Source: an uncultured Bacteroidota bacterium (GTDB lineage Bacteria > Bacteroidota > Bacteroidia > Flavobacteriales > Flavobacteriaceae). From it: a DNA stretch of 43,752 bases. The first letter of the stretch is position 1. The number at the start of each line of letters is the position of its first letter. The position numbers were made by a program, and so were the translations under genes. A model generated the notes under the pieces. The model ran no database searches, was not told where the DNA came from, and saw only the letters and a list, made by a program, of their open reading frames with translations. Positions 1-7,508 of the stretch are shown here, piece after piece. The stretch spans positions 1 to 43,752 of the forward strand of contig CAILWV010000041.1 of assembly GCA_903838055.1 (NCBI GenBank). Reading direction: 5' to 3'.

Positions 1-102
1 TATTCTTCCTTGCTCGATTTCTTGAACAATTTGCAATTTAAAAGACATGGTATAATCTTTTTGTGTGCGCTTTATATAGCGACTTTCTTCATGTTTTTCC
101 AT
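1..102 (-). CDS. Transposase OrfA, IS3-type, N-terminal fragment cut by the window edge
   Basis: The first 34 codons of a transposase run off the left edge. The ATG is at 102-100 on the minus strand. The segment RTQKDYTMSFKLQIVQEIEQ is the beginning of the first helix-turn-helix module typical of IS3-family OrfA proteins in Bacteroidota, which binds the IS ends and works with OrfB (the DDE integrase part) by programmed frameshift. That family assignment is from memory of related elements. Only the beginning is visible, so whether the element is intact cannot be judged. Confidence 0.75.
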   Translation of the reverse strand, partial: MEKHEESRYIKRTQKDYTMSFKLQIVQEIEQGRI

Positions 103-141
103 AAGGATACTTTTTATGTATCGCTATTTCAGGACAAGACA
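1..141 (-). mobile_element. Terminal part of an IS3-type insertion sequence (left copy)
   Basis: Bases 4-141 are the exact reverse complement of 43615-43752 at the other end of the window. Reading the minus strand, the outer end is TGTCCTGAAATAGCGATAC, beginning with TG as IS3-family ends do, followed by the start of a transposase gene. The shared block also includes five bases (TGTCT) outside the TGTCCTG, so the true terminus is either 136 or 141. The rest of the element lies outside the window. Confidence 0.8.
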
Positions 142-151
142 AATGTAAATA

Positions 152-182
152 TAAAAAAATCCTGATAGAATCAACTATCAGG
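152..182 (-). terminator. Intrinsic terminator of the peptidyl-prolyl isomerase gene
   Basis: An 8-bp perfect stem (161-168 CCTGATAG with 175-182 CTATCAGG, loop of 6) is followed on the minus strand by a run of seven T. It lies 29 bases beyond the stop codon of the isomerase. The IS copy begins only about 20 bases further on. Confidence 0.85.
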
Positions 183-210
183 ATCAATTATAGCTTTAAA
201 TTTTATTAAT

Positions 211-1143
211 TTATTTAACGTCCATTAATTCAACGTCAAAAATCAAAGTAGCATTTGGAGGAATAACACCACCTGCACCGCTTTCTCCATATGCTAAATA
301 AGACGGAATAACAAAACGCGCTTTATCACCCACCTGCAACAAAGCAATACCTTCGTCCCAACCTTCAATCACTTGGCCTTGACCAAGACGGAATTCAATT
401 GGTTTTTTTCTTGGATAGGAAGAATCAAAAACTTTTCCACTTTCAAGAGAACCTTCATAATGAACAGAAACAGTTTTACCATTTTCTGCTTGTTTTCCAG
501 CTCCTTTTTGAATCATTTTATAACGTAAACCACTTTGAGTCTTATCAAAACCAGCAGCTAATTTTTCCATTGTTTCTTCGGCTTTCTTTTTAGCCTCTTC
601 AATTCTTTTTAATCTTGATCCTTCAAAAGTTCTGAAGGCTTCTATCGCATTCCATTTTTCGGCTTCTGCTCCTACTCTAAGAATTTCTATAGTATCTATA
701 AGGTCACCTTGAGCAATTGTGTCAACCACATCTTGTCCTTCAACCACATTACCAAAAACAGTATGCTTGTTGTCTAACCAATTAGTTGGCACATGTGTAA
801 TGAAAAACTGCGATCCATTACTTGCTGGACCTGAGTTTGCCATAGATAGAACTCCAGGTTTGTCATGTTTTAATGTTGGATGAAACTCATCTTCAAAACT
901 ATAACCAGGTCCTCCAGAGCCAATTCCTTGTGGGCAACCACCTTGAATCATAAAATTTGGAATTACTCTATGAAATTTCAAACCATCATAATATGGTTTT
1001 CCCATTGGTTTTGCTGAATTTTCAAGTTGCCCTTCTGCTAATCCTACAAAATTCCCAACAGTTCCTGGGGTTAAATCGTGAGTTAATTTCACTATAATTG
1101 CACCTTTAGTGGTGTTAAATTTAGCATATATTCCGTTTTCCAT
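211..1143 (-). CDS. Peptidyl-prolyl cis-trans isomerase, cyclophilin-FKBP fusion
   Basis: This 310-residue protein catalyses proline cis-trans isomerisation and carries two unrelated isomerase folds in one chain. Residues about 5-165 are a cyclophilin domain with the catalytic FHRV and MIQGG segments, the NGSQFFIT strand and LDNKHTVFG. After a charged, probably helical linker (about 170-200), residues about 203-310 are an FKBP domain with [22 protein letters not shown] and [17 protein letters not shown]. There is no signal peptide, so it is probably cytoplasmic. A longer frame opens at a TTG at 1173, but that TTG lies inside the -7 promoter box. The ATG at 1143 is therefore the likely start and gives the family-typical N-terminus MENGIYAKF. 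It is a single-gene unit with its own promoter and terminator. Both domains keep their core motifs. Confidence 0.93.
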   Translation of the reverse strand: MENGIYAKFNTTKGAIIVKLTHDLTPGTVGNFVGLAEGQLENSAKPMGKPYYDGLKFHRVIPNFMIQGGCPQGIGSGGPGYSFEDEFHPTLKHDKPGVLSMANSGPASNGSQFFITHVPTNWLDNKHTVFGNVVEGQDVVDTIAQGDLIDTIEILRVGAEAEKWNAIEAFRTFEGSRLKRIEEAKKKAEETMEKLAAGFDKTQSGLRYKMIQKGAGKQAENGKTVSVHYEGSLESGKVFDSSYPRKKPIEFRLGQGQVIEGWDEGIALLQVGDKARFVIPSYLAYGESGAGGVIPPNATLIFDVELMDVK

Positions 1144-1170
1144 TTCTTGTTGTTTTTTTTTATTAGGATG

Positions 1171-1178
1171 CAAATTTA
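1171..1178 (-). promoter_or_regulatory. -7 promoter box TAAATTTG of the isomerase gene
   Basis: Matches the Bacteroidota TAnnTTTG element, 27 bases before the ATG at 1143. It overlaps the alternative TTG start and so argues against that start. No clear -33 TTTG is visible. Confidence 0.55.
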
Positions 1179-1208
1179 ATATATTATTGAATATAAACTC
1201 TAAAATTG

Positions 1209-1216
1209 TACCTTTG
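1209..1216 (+). promoter_or_regulatory. -7 promoter box TACCTTTG of the DUF1569 gene
   Basis: TAnnTTTG match 20 bases before the ATG at 1237. It probably also drives the methyltransferase gene behind it. Confidence 0.6.
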
Positions 1217-1236
1217 AATAAACTAAAAAATAAAGC

Positions 1237-1686
1237 ATGACAAATTCAATATACAACAAATCAGATACCGAAAAGATAGTTGCAAGAATTCAATCATTAT
1301 CACCAAACACACCAGCTTTATGGGGAAAAATGACTGCCGATCAAATGCTTCAACATTGTAATGCTGCTGTTGAAGTAGCTTTTGGGGAGAAAGAAGTAAC
1401 TGTAAATTGGATGATGCGAATTCTTGGTAAATTAGTTAAGAAAAAAATATTCAATAGCGATTTTCAACACAATAGTCCAACTGCACCAGAATTTATTTTT
1501 GATGGAAACTATGATTTTGAGGCTTCCAAATCGACATTAATTCAAAAATACAGTCGATTTTCTAATGAAGGAAAAAGCGCAATAACTGTTATGAAACATC
1601 CTTTTTGGGGAACTATGACCTATGAAGACTGGGATAAATTGATGTGGAAACACCTAGACCACCATTTAAGACAATTTGGAGTTTAA
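1237..1686 (+). CDS. DUF1569 family protein (DinB-like four-helix fold)
   Basis: 149 residues. The segments [15 protein letters not shown] near residue 30 and [28 protein letters not shown] at the C-terminus are hallmarks of the DUF1569 family, a branch of the DinB/YfiT superfamily. The conserved histidines (one in MLQHC, a pair in LDHHLRQFG) sit where DinB-like proteins bind a metal. The substrate is not known for this family; related DinB proteins include thiol-dependent S-transferases, so any enzymatic role is inference. No signal peptide. The methyltransferase gene starts 12 bases after its stop, so the two are probably co-transcribed from the promoter at 1209. Confidence 0.85.
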   Translation: MTNSIYNKSDTEKIVARIQSLSPNTPALWGKMTADQMLQHCNAAVEVAFGEKEVTVNWMMRILGKLVKKKIFNSDFQHNSPTAPEFIFDGNYDFEASKSTLIQKYSRFSNEGKSAITVMKHPFWGTMTYEDWDKLMWKHLDHHLRQFGV

Positions 1687-1698
1687 TAAATAGAAAAA

Positions 1699-2505
1699 AT
1701 GAAAGAAGAGTTAGATTATATTAACATTAATAAGGAAACTTGGAACGATAAAACCGATGTACATATTGCTTCCGAGTTTTATGACATGAAAGGTTTTATG
1801 GATGGCAAATCCACATTGAATTTAATCGAATTGGAACTATTGGGAGACATTTCCAATAAAAAGATTTTGCATTTACAATGCCATTTTGGTCAAGACACCA
1901 TGACTTTTTCAAGAATGGGAGCTAAAGCAACAGGAATTGATTTATCGGATAAAGCAATTGAAAGAGCAAGAGAATTTGCAACGAAATTGAACTTAGATAC
2001 AACTTTTGTTTGTTGTGATATATATGACACTTCAAAATATATTGATGAAAAATTTGACATTGTTTTCACCAGTTATGGAACAATTGGATGGCTTCCTGAT
2101 TTAGATAAATGGGCAAAAGTAGTTTCCCATTTTTTAAAGCCTGGAGGCAAATTTATTATGGCCGATTTCCACCCTGTGGTTTGGATGTATGATAATGATT
2201 TTAAAGAAGTTTTTTATCATTATTTCAATGTAGAGCCAATAATAGAGGAAGAAACTGGGACATATGCAGAAAAGGATGCTGCACTTTACGCAAAATCTAT
2301 TGGTTGGAATCATCCTATTTCAGAAATATTAAATAGTTTGATTAATAGCGGATTGGAGATAAATTGTTTTAACGAATATGATTACTCCCCTTATAATTGT
2401 TTTAATGAAACCGAAGAATTCGAGCCAAATAAATTCCGAATTAAAACTTTTGAAAATAAAATCCCAATGGTTTATTCTATAAAAGGAACAAAAAAAATAA
2501 TCTAA
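1699..2505 (+). CDS. Class I SAM-dependent methyltransferase, substrate unknown
   Basis: 268 residues with a Rossmann methyltransferase core. SAM-binding motif I appears as ILHLQCHFGQDTM near residues 55-67, where the usual glycine-rich loop is replaced by CHFGQD. The acidic end of strand 2 is GIDLSD near 79-84, motif II is FDIVFTSYGTIGWLPD, and motif III is LKPGGKFIMADFHP. The roughly 80-residue C-terminal part shows no second recognisable domain and probably binds the acceptor. Homologues are usually annotated only as class I methyltransferases; the acceptor (small molecule, RNA or protein) cannot be told from sequence. It lies 12 bases behind the DUF1569 gene, and a palindromic repeat follows its stop, which may act as its transcript end. 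Confidence 0.85.
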   Translation: MKEELDYININKETWNDKTDVHIASEFYDMKGFMDGKSTLNLIELELLGDISNKKILHLQCHFGQDTMTFSRMGAKATGIDLSDKAIERAREFATKLNLDTTFVCCDIYDTSKYIDEKFDIVFTSYGTIGWLPDLDKWAKVVSHFLKPGGKFIMADFHPVVWMYDNDFKEVFYHYFNVEPIIEEETGTYAEKDAALYAKSIGWNHPISEILNSLINSGLEINCFNEYDYSPYNCFNETEEFEPNKFRIKTFENKIPMVYSIKGTKKII

Positions 2506-2515
2506 AAGCAGTACT

Positions 2516-2638
2516 CTATTCTAGCCCCGATAGAAATGGAAATCCTGTCATTACTAGAGATGCGAAGTAATCTCATCAAAAGATTGCTTCGTTCCTAGTA
2601 ATGACAGATTGGAAAGAATAGCGGGAATAGCTTCTAAA
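2516..2638. repeat. Flavobacterial intergenic palindromic repeat
   Basis: A nested palindrome fills the gap between the methyltransferase gene and trmD. The outer arms CTATTC (2516-2521) and GAATAG (2625-2630) enclose CTAGCCCCGATAG on the left and ATAGCGGGAATAGCTTC on the right. Inside is a 13-bp perfect stem, CTGTCATTACTAG (2545-2557) with CTAGTAATGACAG (2595-2607), and within that a further imperfect stem (GCGAAGTAATCT with AGATTGCTTCG). The TAGCCCCGATAG and AGCGGGA-TAGCTTCT borders with a variable inner hairpin match a repeat type I remember from intergenic regions of Flavobacterium genomes. As RNA it would form a long hairpin. Confidence 0.75.
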
Positions 2639-2649
2639 AAAATAAAAAT

Positions 2650-2657
2650 TATCTTTG
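2650..2657 (+). promoter_or_regulatory. -7 promoter box TATCTTTG of trmD
   Basis: TAnnTTTG match ending only 4 bases before the ATG at 2662, which predicts transcription starting at or next to the start codon. Confidence 0.65.
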
Positions 2658-2661
2658 CCAA

Positions 2662-3336
2662 ATGCGAATAGACATCCTAACCATATTACCAGAATTATTA
2701 CACAGTCCTTTTGAAGCTTCAATTATGAAACGTGCAATTGAGAAAGGATTGGTTGAAGTTCATTTTCATAATTTGCGCGATTACACTACTAATAAACAAA
2801 AATCGGTTGATGACTATCCTTTTGGAGGTGGCGCGGGAATGGTCATGACAATTCAGCCAATTGACGCATGTATTAGCCATTTAAAAAGCGAAAGAGAATA
2901 CGACGAAATAATTTATATGTCGCCAGATGGAGAAACTTTGAATCAAAAAATGGCAAATTCTGCATCTTTATATGAAAACATTATCATTCTTTGTGGTCAC
3001 TATAAAGGCGTAGATCAAAGGGTTCGCGACCATTTTATTACAAAAGAAATATCAATTGGAGATTATGTATTAAGTGGTGGTGAAATTGGAGCGATCGTTT
3101 TTTGTGACGCTATTATCCGCTTAATTCCAGGGGTTTTAAGTGATGAAACGTCGGCATTAACGGATAGTTTTCAAGATGGGTTGCTGTCTGGACCAATTTA
3201 TACAAGACCTGCCGACTATAAAGGATGGAAAGTTCCAGAAGTTTTAACAAGTGGCCACTTTGCCAAAATAGACCAATGGCGAGACGACATGGCATATGAA
3301 CACACTAAAAATCGTAGACCAGATTTATTAGAATAA
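2662..3336 (+). CDS. trmD: tRNA (guanine(37)-N1)-methyltransferase TrmD
   Basis: 224 residues, the normal length for TrmD. The enzyme methylates N1 of G37 next to the anticodon, which prevents +1 frameshifting; it is a SPOUT-class (knotted) methyltransferase. Visible signatures are [13 protein letters not shown] at the N-terminus, [13 protein letters not shown] near residues 50-62, [13 protein letters not shown] near 113, and the knot region [13 protein letters not shown] near residues 130-141. The C-terminal domain contains [21 protein letters not shown]. In many bacteria trmD and rplS form one operon. Here rplS follows after 172 bases and has its own promoter. The -7 box is so close to the ATG that the mRNA is probably leaderless. 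Confidence 0.97.
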   Translation: MRIDILTILPELLHSPFEASIMKRAIEKGLVEVHFHNLRDYTTNKQKSVDDYPFGGGAGMVMTIQPIDACISHLKSEREYDEIIYMSPDGETLNQKMANSASLYENIIILCGHYKGVDQRVRDHFITKEISIGDYVLSGGEIGAIVFCDAIIRLIPGVLSDETSALTDSFQDGLLSGPIYTRPADYKGWKVPEVLTSGHFAKIDQWRDDMAYEHTKNRRPDLLE

Positions 3337-3405
3337 AATTCCAATAAATAAATCACAAATTCCAGAGTACTCTAACCTAATTTTGAAAAGTTTTGGGATT
3401 TGGAA

Positions 3406-3435
3406 TTTGAAAATTGATTTTTTTAATTATCTTTG
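3406..3435 (+). promoter_or_regulatory. Promoter of rplS (TTTG / TATCTTTG)
   Basis: A -33-like TTTG at 3406-3409 and a -7 box TATCTTTG at 3428-3435 are separated by 18 bases, within the range usual for the Bacteroidota housekeeping sigma factor. The predicted start leaves a leader of about 70 bases before rplS. Confidence 0.65.
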
Positions 3436-3437
3436 CA

Positions 3438-3508
3438 CCCACATTTGACTAACCTCTGGCGAAAACCGTGAATGTTGCTCAGATTTCAAACCATAATTAG
3501 CATTAAAA
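3438..3508 (+). promoter_or_regulatory. Possible structured L19 leader
   Basis: The stretch between the predicted transcription start and rplS is long for this genome and less A+T rich than its surroundings. Two alternative pairings can be drawn: ACATT (3441-3445) with AATGT (3471-3475), closing a GG-CGAAAA-CC hairpin, and TCTG (3455-3458) with CAGA (3480-3483). L19 autoregulatory leaders are known in some bacteria, and I recall a Flavobacteria version in RNA family collections but could not compare against it here. Confidence 0.4.
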
Positions 3509-3859
3509 ATGGCAAATTTAGTAGATTTCGTTAATAACGAATTATCAACAAAAAAAGATTTCCCTGCATTCGGAGCTGGTGATACAATCACTGTTTACTA
3601 CGAAATTAAAGAGGGTGAAAAAACAAGAACTCAGTTTTTCAAAGGAGTTGTTATTCAAAGAAAAGGTGCAGGAATGACTGAAACTTTTACAATTCGTAAA
3701 ATGTCTGGTGCAGTTGGTGTAGAGCGTATCTTCCCAGTAAACATGCCAGCTTTACAAAAAATTGAATTGAACCAAAGAGGTAAAGTTCGTAGAGCTCGTA
3801 TCTACTACTTTAGAGAACTTACTGGTAAAAAAGCAAAAATCAAAGAAAGAAGAAGATAA
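3509..3859 (+). CDS. rplS: Large ribosomal subunit protein bL19
   Basis: 116 residues, the usual bL19 length. The protein sits at the 30S-50S interface. Recognisable segments are MANLVDFVNNEL, the conserved core FKGVVIQRKGAGMTETFTIRKMSG, GVERIFPVNMPAL and the basic tail GKVRRARIYYFRELTGKKAKIKERRR. It is a stand-alone transcription unit with its own promoter, a possibly structured leader and an intrinsic terminator directly after the stop. Confidence 0.98.
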   Translation: MANLVDFVNNELSTKKDFPAFGAGDTITVYYEIKEGEKTRTQFFKGVVIQRKGAGMTETFTIRKMSGAVGVERIFPVNMPALQKIELNQRGKVRRARIYYFRELTGKKAKIKERRR

Positions 3860-3883
3860 TTCTAAACTTTCAGTTTATAAAAG

Positions 3884-3912
3884 AAGTCTCAATTTATTTG
3901 AGACTTTTTTTA
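3884..3912 (+). terminator. Intrinsic terminator of rplS
   Basis: A 9-bp stem, 3884-3892 with 3898-3906 (AAGTCTCAA / TTGAGACTT), is followed by a T run. It lies 25 bases after the rplS stop. Confidence 0.9.
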
Positions 3913-4028
3913 TGCATAAAAAATTCAGCTGTAAATTATCAAATTCCTAATTTAGAAGCTTTTAAATATTAAATTCATAATTTAATCGATTTCGCGATGT
4001 AACGGTTATGAAATTGGTATCTTATTAT

Positions 4029-4036
4029 TATATTTG
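4029..4036 (+). promoter_or_regulatory. -7 promoter box TATATTTG of icd
   Basis: TAnnTTTG match 43 bases before the ATG at 4080. No convincing -33 element was seen. Confidence 0.5.
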
Positions 4037-4079
4037 TTATCTGAAATATTTAGAATAAAAAACAATAAACCTTATAAAA

Positions 4080-5303
4080 ATGGCAAAAATTAAAGTAGCT
4101 AATCCGGTTGTAGAATTGGATGGCGATGAAATGACACGAATTATTTGGAGCTTTATTAAAGAACAATTAATCCTTCCGTATCTTGATTTAGATATTAAAT
4201 ATTACGACCTAGGAATTGAAAGCCGTGAAGCTACTAAAGATCAAATTACGATTGACTCAGCTGAGGCAATTAAAAAATACAATGTTGGAATTAAATGTGC
4301 TACCATCACTCCAGATGAGGAGCGTGTAAAAGAATTCAGTTTATCTAAAATGTGGAAATCTCCAAACGGAACTATCCGTAATATTGTTGGTGGAACTGTT
4401 TTTAGAGAGCCAATTATTATGAGTAACGTGCCGCGTTATGTTCAGGGGTGGACTAAACCAATTGTTATTGGTCGTCACGCATTTGGAGATCAATACAAAG
4501 CTACAGATACTGTAATTAAAGGAAAAGGAAAACTAACGATGAGTTTTGTTTCGGAAACTGGAGAAACGCAATCTTGGGAAGTTTATGATTTTCAAGGAGA
4601 TGGCGTTGCAATGGCGATGTACAATACCGATGAAAGCATTTATGGATTTGCTCATTCTTCATTTCAAATGGCATTAACAAAAAAATGGCCATTATATCTT
4701 TCTACTAAAAATACTATCTTAAAAGCTTATGACGGACGCTTTAAAGATATTTTTGAAGAAGTATACCAATCAACATACAAAGCAGAATTTGAAGCTAATG
4801 GTATGATTTATGAGCACAGACTTATAGATGATATGGTTGCATCATGTATGAAATGGAATGGCGGATTTGTTTGGGCATGTAAAAACTATGATGGAGATGT
4901 ACAATCGGATACTGTTGCTCAAGGATTTGGTTCTTTAGGATTGATGACTTCTGTATTAGTTACTCCGGATGGAAAAACAGTTGAAGCGGAAGCAGCTCAC
5001 GGTACAGTAACACGTCATTATAGACAACACCAACAAGGTAAAGCTACTTCTACAAACCCAATTGCATCAATTTTTGCTTGGACAAGAGGTTTAGAGCACC
5101 GTGGAAAATTAGACGGGAATCAAGAATTAATTGATTTTTGTTTGAAACTAGAACAAGTTTGTATTGAAACTGTTGAAAGCGGTAAAATGACTAAAGACTT
5201 AGCAATGTTAGTAAAACCAGAAGGATTAACTTCTTCAGATTACTTAACTACCGAAGGGTTCTTAGCAGCAATTAAAGAAAATTTAGATGTTAAATTGGGA
5301 TAA
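4080..5303 (+). CDS. icd: Isocitrate dehydrogenase (NADP+), eukaryote-like homodimeric type
   Basis: 407 residues. Catalyses oxidative decarboxylation of isocitrate to 2-oxoglutarate in the citric acid cycle. The start [23 protein letters not shown], the segments [50 protein letters not shown] (near 131-143) and [36 protein letters not shown] belong to the isocitrate dehydrogenase subclass shared with eukaryotic IDH1/IDH2, not to the E. coli Icd subclass. NADP specificity is expected for that subclass. The gene stands alone, with a -7 box upstream and a strong terminator immediately behind it. Confidence 0.95.
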   Translation: MAKIKVANPVVELDGDEMTRIIWSFIKEQLILPYLDLDIKYYDLGIESREATKDQITIDSAEAIKKYNVGIKCATITPDEERVKEFSLSKMWKSPNGTIRNIVGGTVFREPIIMSNVPRYVQGWTKPIVIGRHAFGDQYKATDTVIKGKGKLTMSFVSETGETQSWEVYDFQGDGVAMAMYNTDESIYGFAHSSFQMALTKKWPLYLSTKNTILKAYDGRFKDIFEEVYQSTYKAEFEANGMIYEHRLIDDMVASCMKWNGGFVWACKNYDGDVQSDTVAQGFGSLGLMTSVLVTPDGKTVEAEAAHGTVTRHYRQHQQGKATSTNPIASIFAWTRGLEHRGKLDGNQELIDFCLKLEQVCIETVESGKMTKDLAMLVKPEGLTSSDYLTTEGFLAAIKENLDVKLG

Positions 5304-5321
5304 CCAATTGTTTACAATAGA

Positions 5322-5351
5322 AAAGACGACTTAGCGGTCGTCTTTTTTTTG
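5322..5351 (+). terminator. Intrinsic terminator of icd
   Basis: Perfect 9-bp stem AAAGACGAC (5322-5330) / GTCGTCTTT (5337-5345), loop of 6, followed by T. It starts 18 bases after the icd stop. Confidence 0.92.
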
Positions 5352-5364
5352 TTTTAAATTTAGA

Positions 5365-5396
5365 TTGGATTGCAATTGTATTTGTCAGTATATTTG
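5365..5396 (+). promoter_or_regulatory. Promoter of ssrA
   Basis: -7 box TATATTTG at 5389-5396 with possible -33 TTG at 5365-5367 or 5370-5372. A start near 5403 would give a precursor with a short 5' extension, consistent with RNase P trimming at 5431. Confidence 0.55.
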
Positions 5397-5430
5397 TAGG
5401 CACGGTATTTGTAATGAAGATTGTGAACTT

Positions 5431-5826
5431 GGGGTCGACTGGTTTTGACAGCGAGTGGAATTAAACAGTAAGCACGTCGAGCATTGAATTTTGGCTCGTA
5501 AATATCAATTTTCAAAAAACATAAACGGCGAAGGAAACTACGCTCTTGCTGCATAATCTGAATCATAGTAAGATTAGCCACGCTCCTACAAGGTAGGAAA
5601 GCAGGATTCACCTCGAGAGCTTTGGTTTGTGGCGGTCGATATAGGTGAATCGTAAATACGAACCTAAGAACAGTAATGCTTCGGAGCTGTTACGAAAATT
5701 TAAGAAGATAAGTATTTTGTGGCTGTTTTTGGCCTAGCAAAATAACGAAAACTCAATCAGAAAATAAGCGTGTAGAAAGCTCTTTGATTGCTTGTTTGGA
5801 CCCGAGTTCGATTCTCGGCGACTCCA
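5431..5826 (+). ncRNA. ssrA: Transfer-messenger RNA (tmRNA)
   Basis: Rescues stalled ribosomes by trans-translation together with SmpB. The 5' end GGGGTCGACTGGTTTTGACA pairs with the 3' end CGACTCC to form the acceptor stem, and the T arm CCGAGTTCGATTCTCGG and an encoded CCA (5824-5826) complete the tRNA-like part. Length is 396 bases, normal for a one-piece tmRNA. The tag reading frame begins with the resume codon GGC at 5527 and encodes GEGNYALAA before the TAA at 5554-5556; the ALAA ending is the usual protease signal. The 3' end is a classic integration site for genomic islands, and an accessory region does follow it. Confidence 0.97.
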
Positions 5827-5833
5827 CTTTAAA

Positions 5834-5875
5834 AAATCGTAATTATCTTTTATTCAGATAGTTACGATTTTATTG
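5834..5875 (+). terminator. Intrinsic terminator of ssrA
   Basis: A 15-bp stem, 5834-5848 with 5856-5870 (one G-U pair), loop of 7, directly behind the tmRNA CCA end. The T run after it is short and interrupted (TTTTATTGTTTTG). Confidence 0.8.
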
Positions 5876-6605
5876 TTTTGTATTATGTATGATTATTGTA
5901 CAATTAATTATTTTTAACCTAAGAAAATAATCTTTTAACATAAGAAACCTTTATTTTTAATACTTAAAGTAACAACACAAAATTAAAAAAAAATCACCGA
6001 ATTACTAAATCGATTATTATTTCTCCCATATTTATTCATTTAAAACTTCAAAAAGAAATTATTACTTTTTAAATAGAAATACACTTTTTAAATAAAAAGG
6101 TCGGGGGTATCCAACAAAAACACGCAAAAGAGGCATACTTCATTCTGAGGTACATCCAGCAATTTGTATAAATAATGATATATATATACCCGTTGGGTGA
6201 AATTAAATTATTTGATTCTTAATATAGTTTATTGGTCTATCAAAAATAAATTTATTGATGAATTGAACCAATGTTAAAGCTGTTATTTTTGCTAAATACA
6301 TGTTTTAAATCCTTCAAAATATTTAGCATAATTGTTTCTAATTTTGAACTTGTTACACAATTGCGAAAATAATGTTTCAATTCTTTTTCTTGGTTTTCTA
6401 AAGAATCGTAAATATGGGAGACAGGGAAATAATACTTAAAATAAACACTATTCTAAAAAATGATTCTATTATCCTCAAAATTAAATGTTAATAACTGCAC
6501 TAAAAATTTAACATCTTGATTTACTTTATAGACACCTTTTGACGAAGATAATAAATACATTTACAGTCTATTAGATAAAACCAATTAGCCCCAAATTATT
6601 GTTTT
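5876..6605. other. Gene-poor stretch between ssrA and the first accessory gene
   Basis: About 730 bases without an intact gene. The only recognisable content is the IS982 transposase remnant at 6203-6420 and the palindrome ACCCGTTGGGT (6188-6198) just outside it, which could be the IS end. A patch of higher G+C around 6100-6165 looks different from its surroundings but I could not assign it. No integrase gene and no second copy of the tmRNA 3' end were seen. Confidence 0.6.
6203..6420 (-). pseudogene. IS982-family transposase, C-terminal remnant with a frameshift
   Basis: Read on the minus strand, 6402 downwards gives FRKPRKRIETLFSQLCNK, then IRNNYAKYFEGFKTCI; after a one-base loss the next frame continues as LAKITALTLVQFINKF, then DRPINYIKNQII and a stop at 6205-6203. 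The order RKRIE-TLFSQLC, RNYAK, GFKTRILAKITALT, QYIN and a final K-x-A-L-I-like end is the C-terminus of IS982-family DDE transposases. The missing T in ATTTTA (seen as ATTTA) breaks the frame. Nothing convincing of the N-terminal two thirds remains. It is a decayed insertion, probably tied to the history of the accessory region next to ssrA. Confidence 0.8.
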
Positions 6606-7478
6606 ATGCAAATCATAACACTTGAATTAAGCCACAATATCTTTTTTTGCCCTGTAACTGGCGAACAACTATTATTTTCGGAAGATTACCACTCCTCGCC
6701 TGCTACTCTTTTTCATTTCATAGACATTGAAGGTGGTGATTTAGTAAATCCCAAGCCTGAAATTGAATTGTTATTTAATGCCACTTTAGAAGAAATTAAT
6801 AACGGGTTATTTACGGATTATGATTTTAAGTACAATTACTCGGATAATGCAAAAGCATTTGAAATTTTAGTTTATGAAAAATTAAAACTGGAAAAGAATT
6901 ATGTGTTATTTAAAATTTGTAATTCAGGCAGTTCTAGCACAGTTTATATTGGCATTGACATGAATTATCAATCGGCTGCTGATTTAGAAAAAGAAACTAC
7001 TTTTGATTTTGAAAGTTGGTTTCCAGACTTTGATAATTATGAAGCTGTTCTTTTAAAAGCAACTCAAACCAAACCATCTCTTGATGGCTATGCCCTTTTC
7101 ATGGAAGACACTATGGGTTGTGGTGGTTTTTATTTTTTTAATACCGAAGAGGAATGGAGCACTTTATTACCTGCACTTGTATTTTTAGATTACGTTAACC
7201 AAAACCAAGATTCCATAACAACGGAACAATTAAATAATATCACTAAAGTATATTTTGATTATTTCAATTCTGGTATTTACGATGAATTACCGGTGCATTT
7301 CACACCCGATTTAAACAAATTATTGCAAGACTATAAAATCATTTTCTTTGGAAAAACAACAGAACTATTGGAACCAAATTCGGATTTTACGAAAGAATTG
7401 ATTGAAGAATATGGTAATAATCCAAAAGATAATAATAACGATTATTTAGATTTTTTAAAGGAATATTGTAAAATTTAA
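6606..7478 (+). CDS. Hypothetical protein, 290 residues
   Basis: I do not recognise the family. The protein is acidic and soluble, with no signal peptide or membrane segment. The N-terminus contains FFCPVTGEQLLF (a lone Cys-Pro-x-Thr-Gly). The middle has GCGGFYFFNTEEEWSTLLPALVFLDYVNQ, an aromatic and glycine-rich stretch followed by a helix. The C-terminal 60 residues are rich in D, E and N, ending with LIEEYGNNPKDNNNDYLDFLKEYCKI. It is the first intact gene after the tmRNA and IS982 remnant, 30 bases ahead of a membrane protein gene on the same strand, so the two may be co-expressed. Size, acidity and position in an accessory region would fit an immunity-type protein, but nothing in the sequence proves that. 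Confidence 0.7.
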   Translation: MQIITLELSHNIFFCPVTGEQLLFSEDYHSSPATLFHFIDIEGGDLVNPKPEIELLFNATLEEINNGLFTDYDFKYNYSDNAKAFEILVYEKLKLEKNYVLFKICNSGSSSTVYIGIDMNYQSAADLEKETTFDFESWFPDFDNYEAVLLKATQTKPSLDGYALFMEDTMGCGGFYFFNTEEEWSTLLPALVFLDYVNQNQDSITTEQLNNITKVYFDYFNSGIYDELPVHFTPDLNKLLQDYKIIFFGKTTELLEPNSDFTKELIEEYGNNPKDNNNDYLDFLKEYCKI

Positions 7479-7508
7479 TTCTAATCATTAACTAATAAAA
7501 TTAATTAA

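Noticed and set aside
5360..5611. 83-codon open frame on the minus strand
   Set aside because: It is antisense to the tmRNA gene and its promoter; the residues follow from tmRNA constraints, not from coding.
6220..6420. Alternative minus-strand frame (HIYDSLENQEKELKHYF and on) across the IS982 remnant
   Set aside because: It is open for about 60 codons, but the neighbouring frame matches the IS982 C-terminus in order, so the open frame is by-product.
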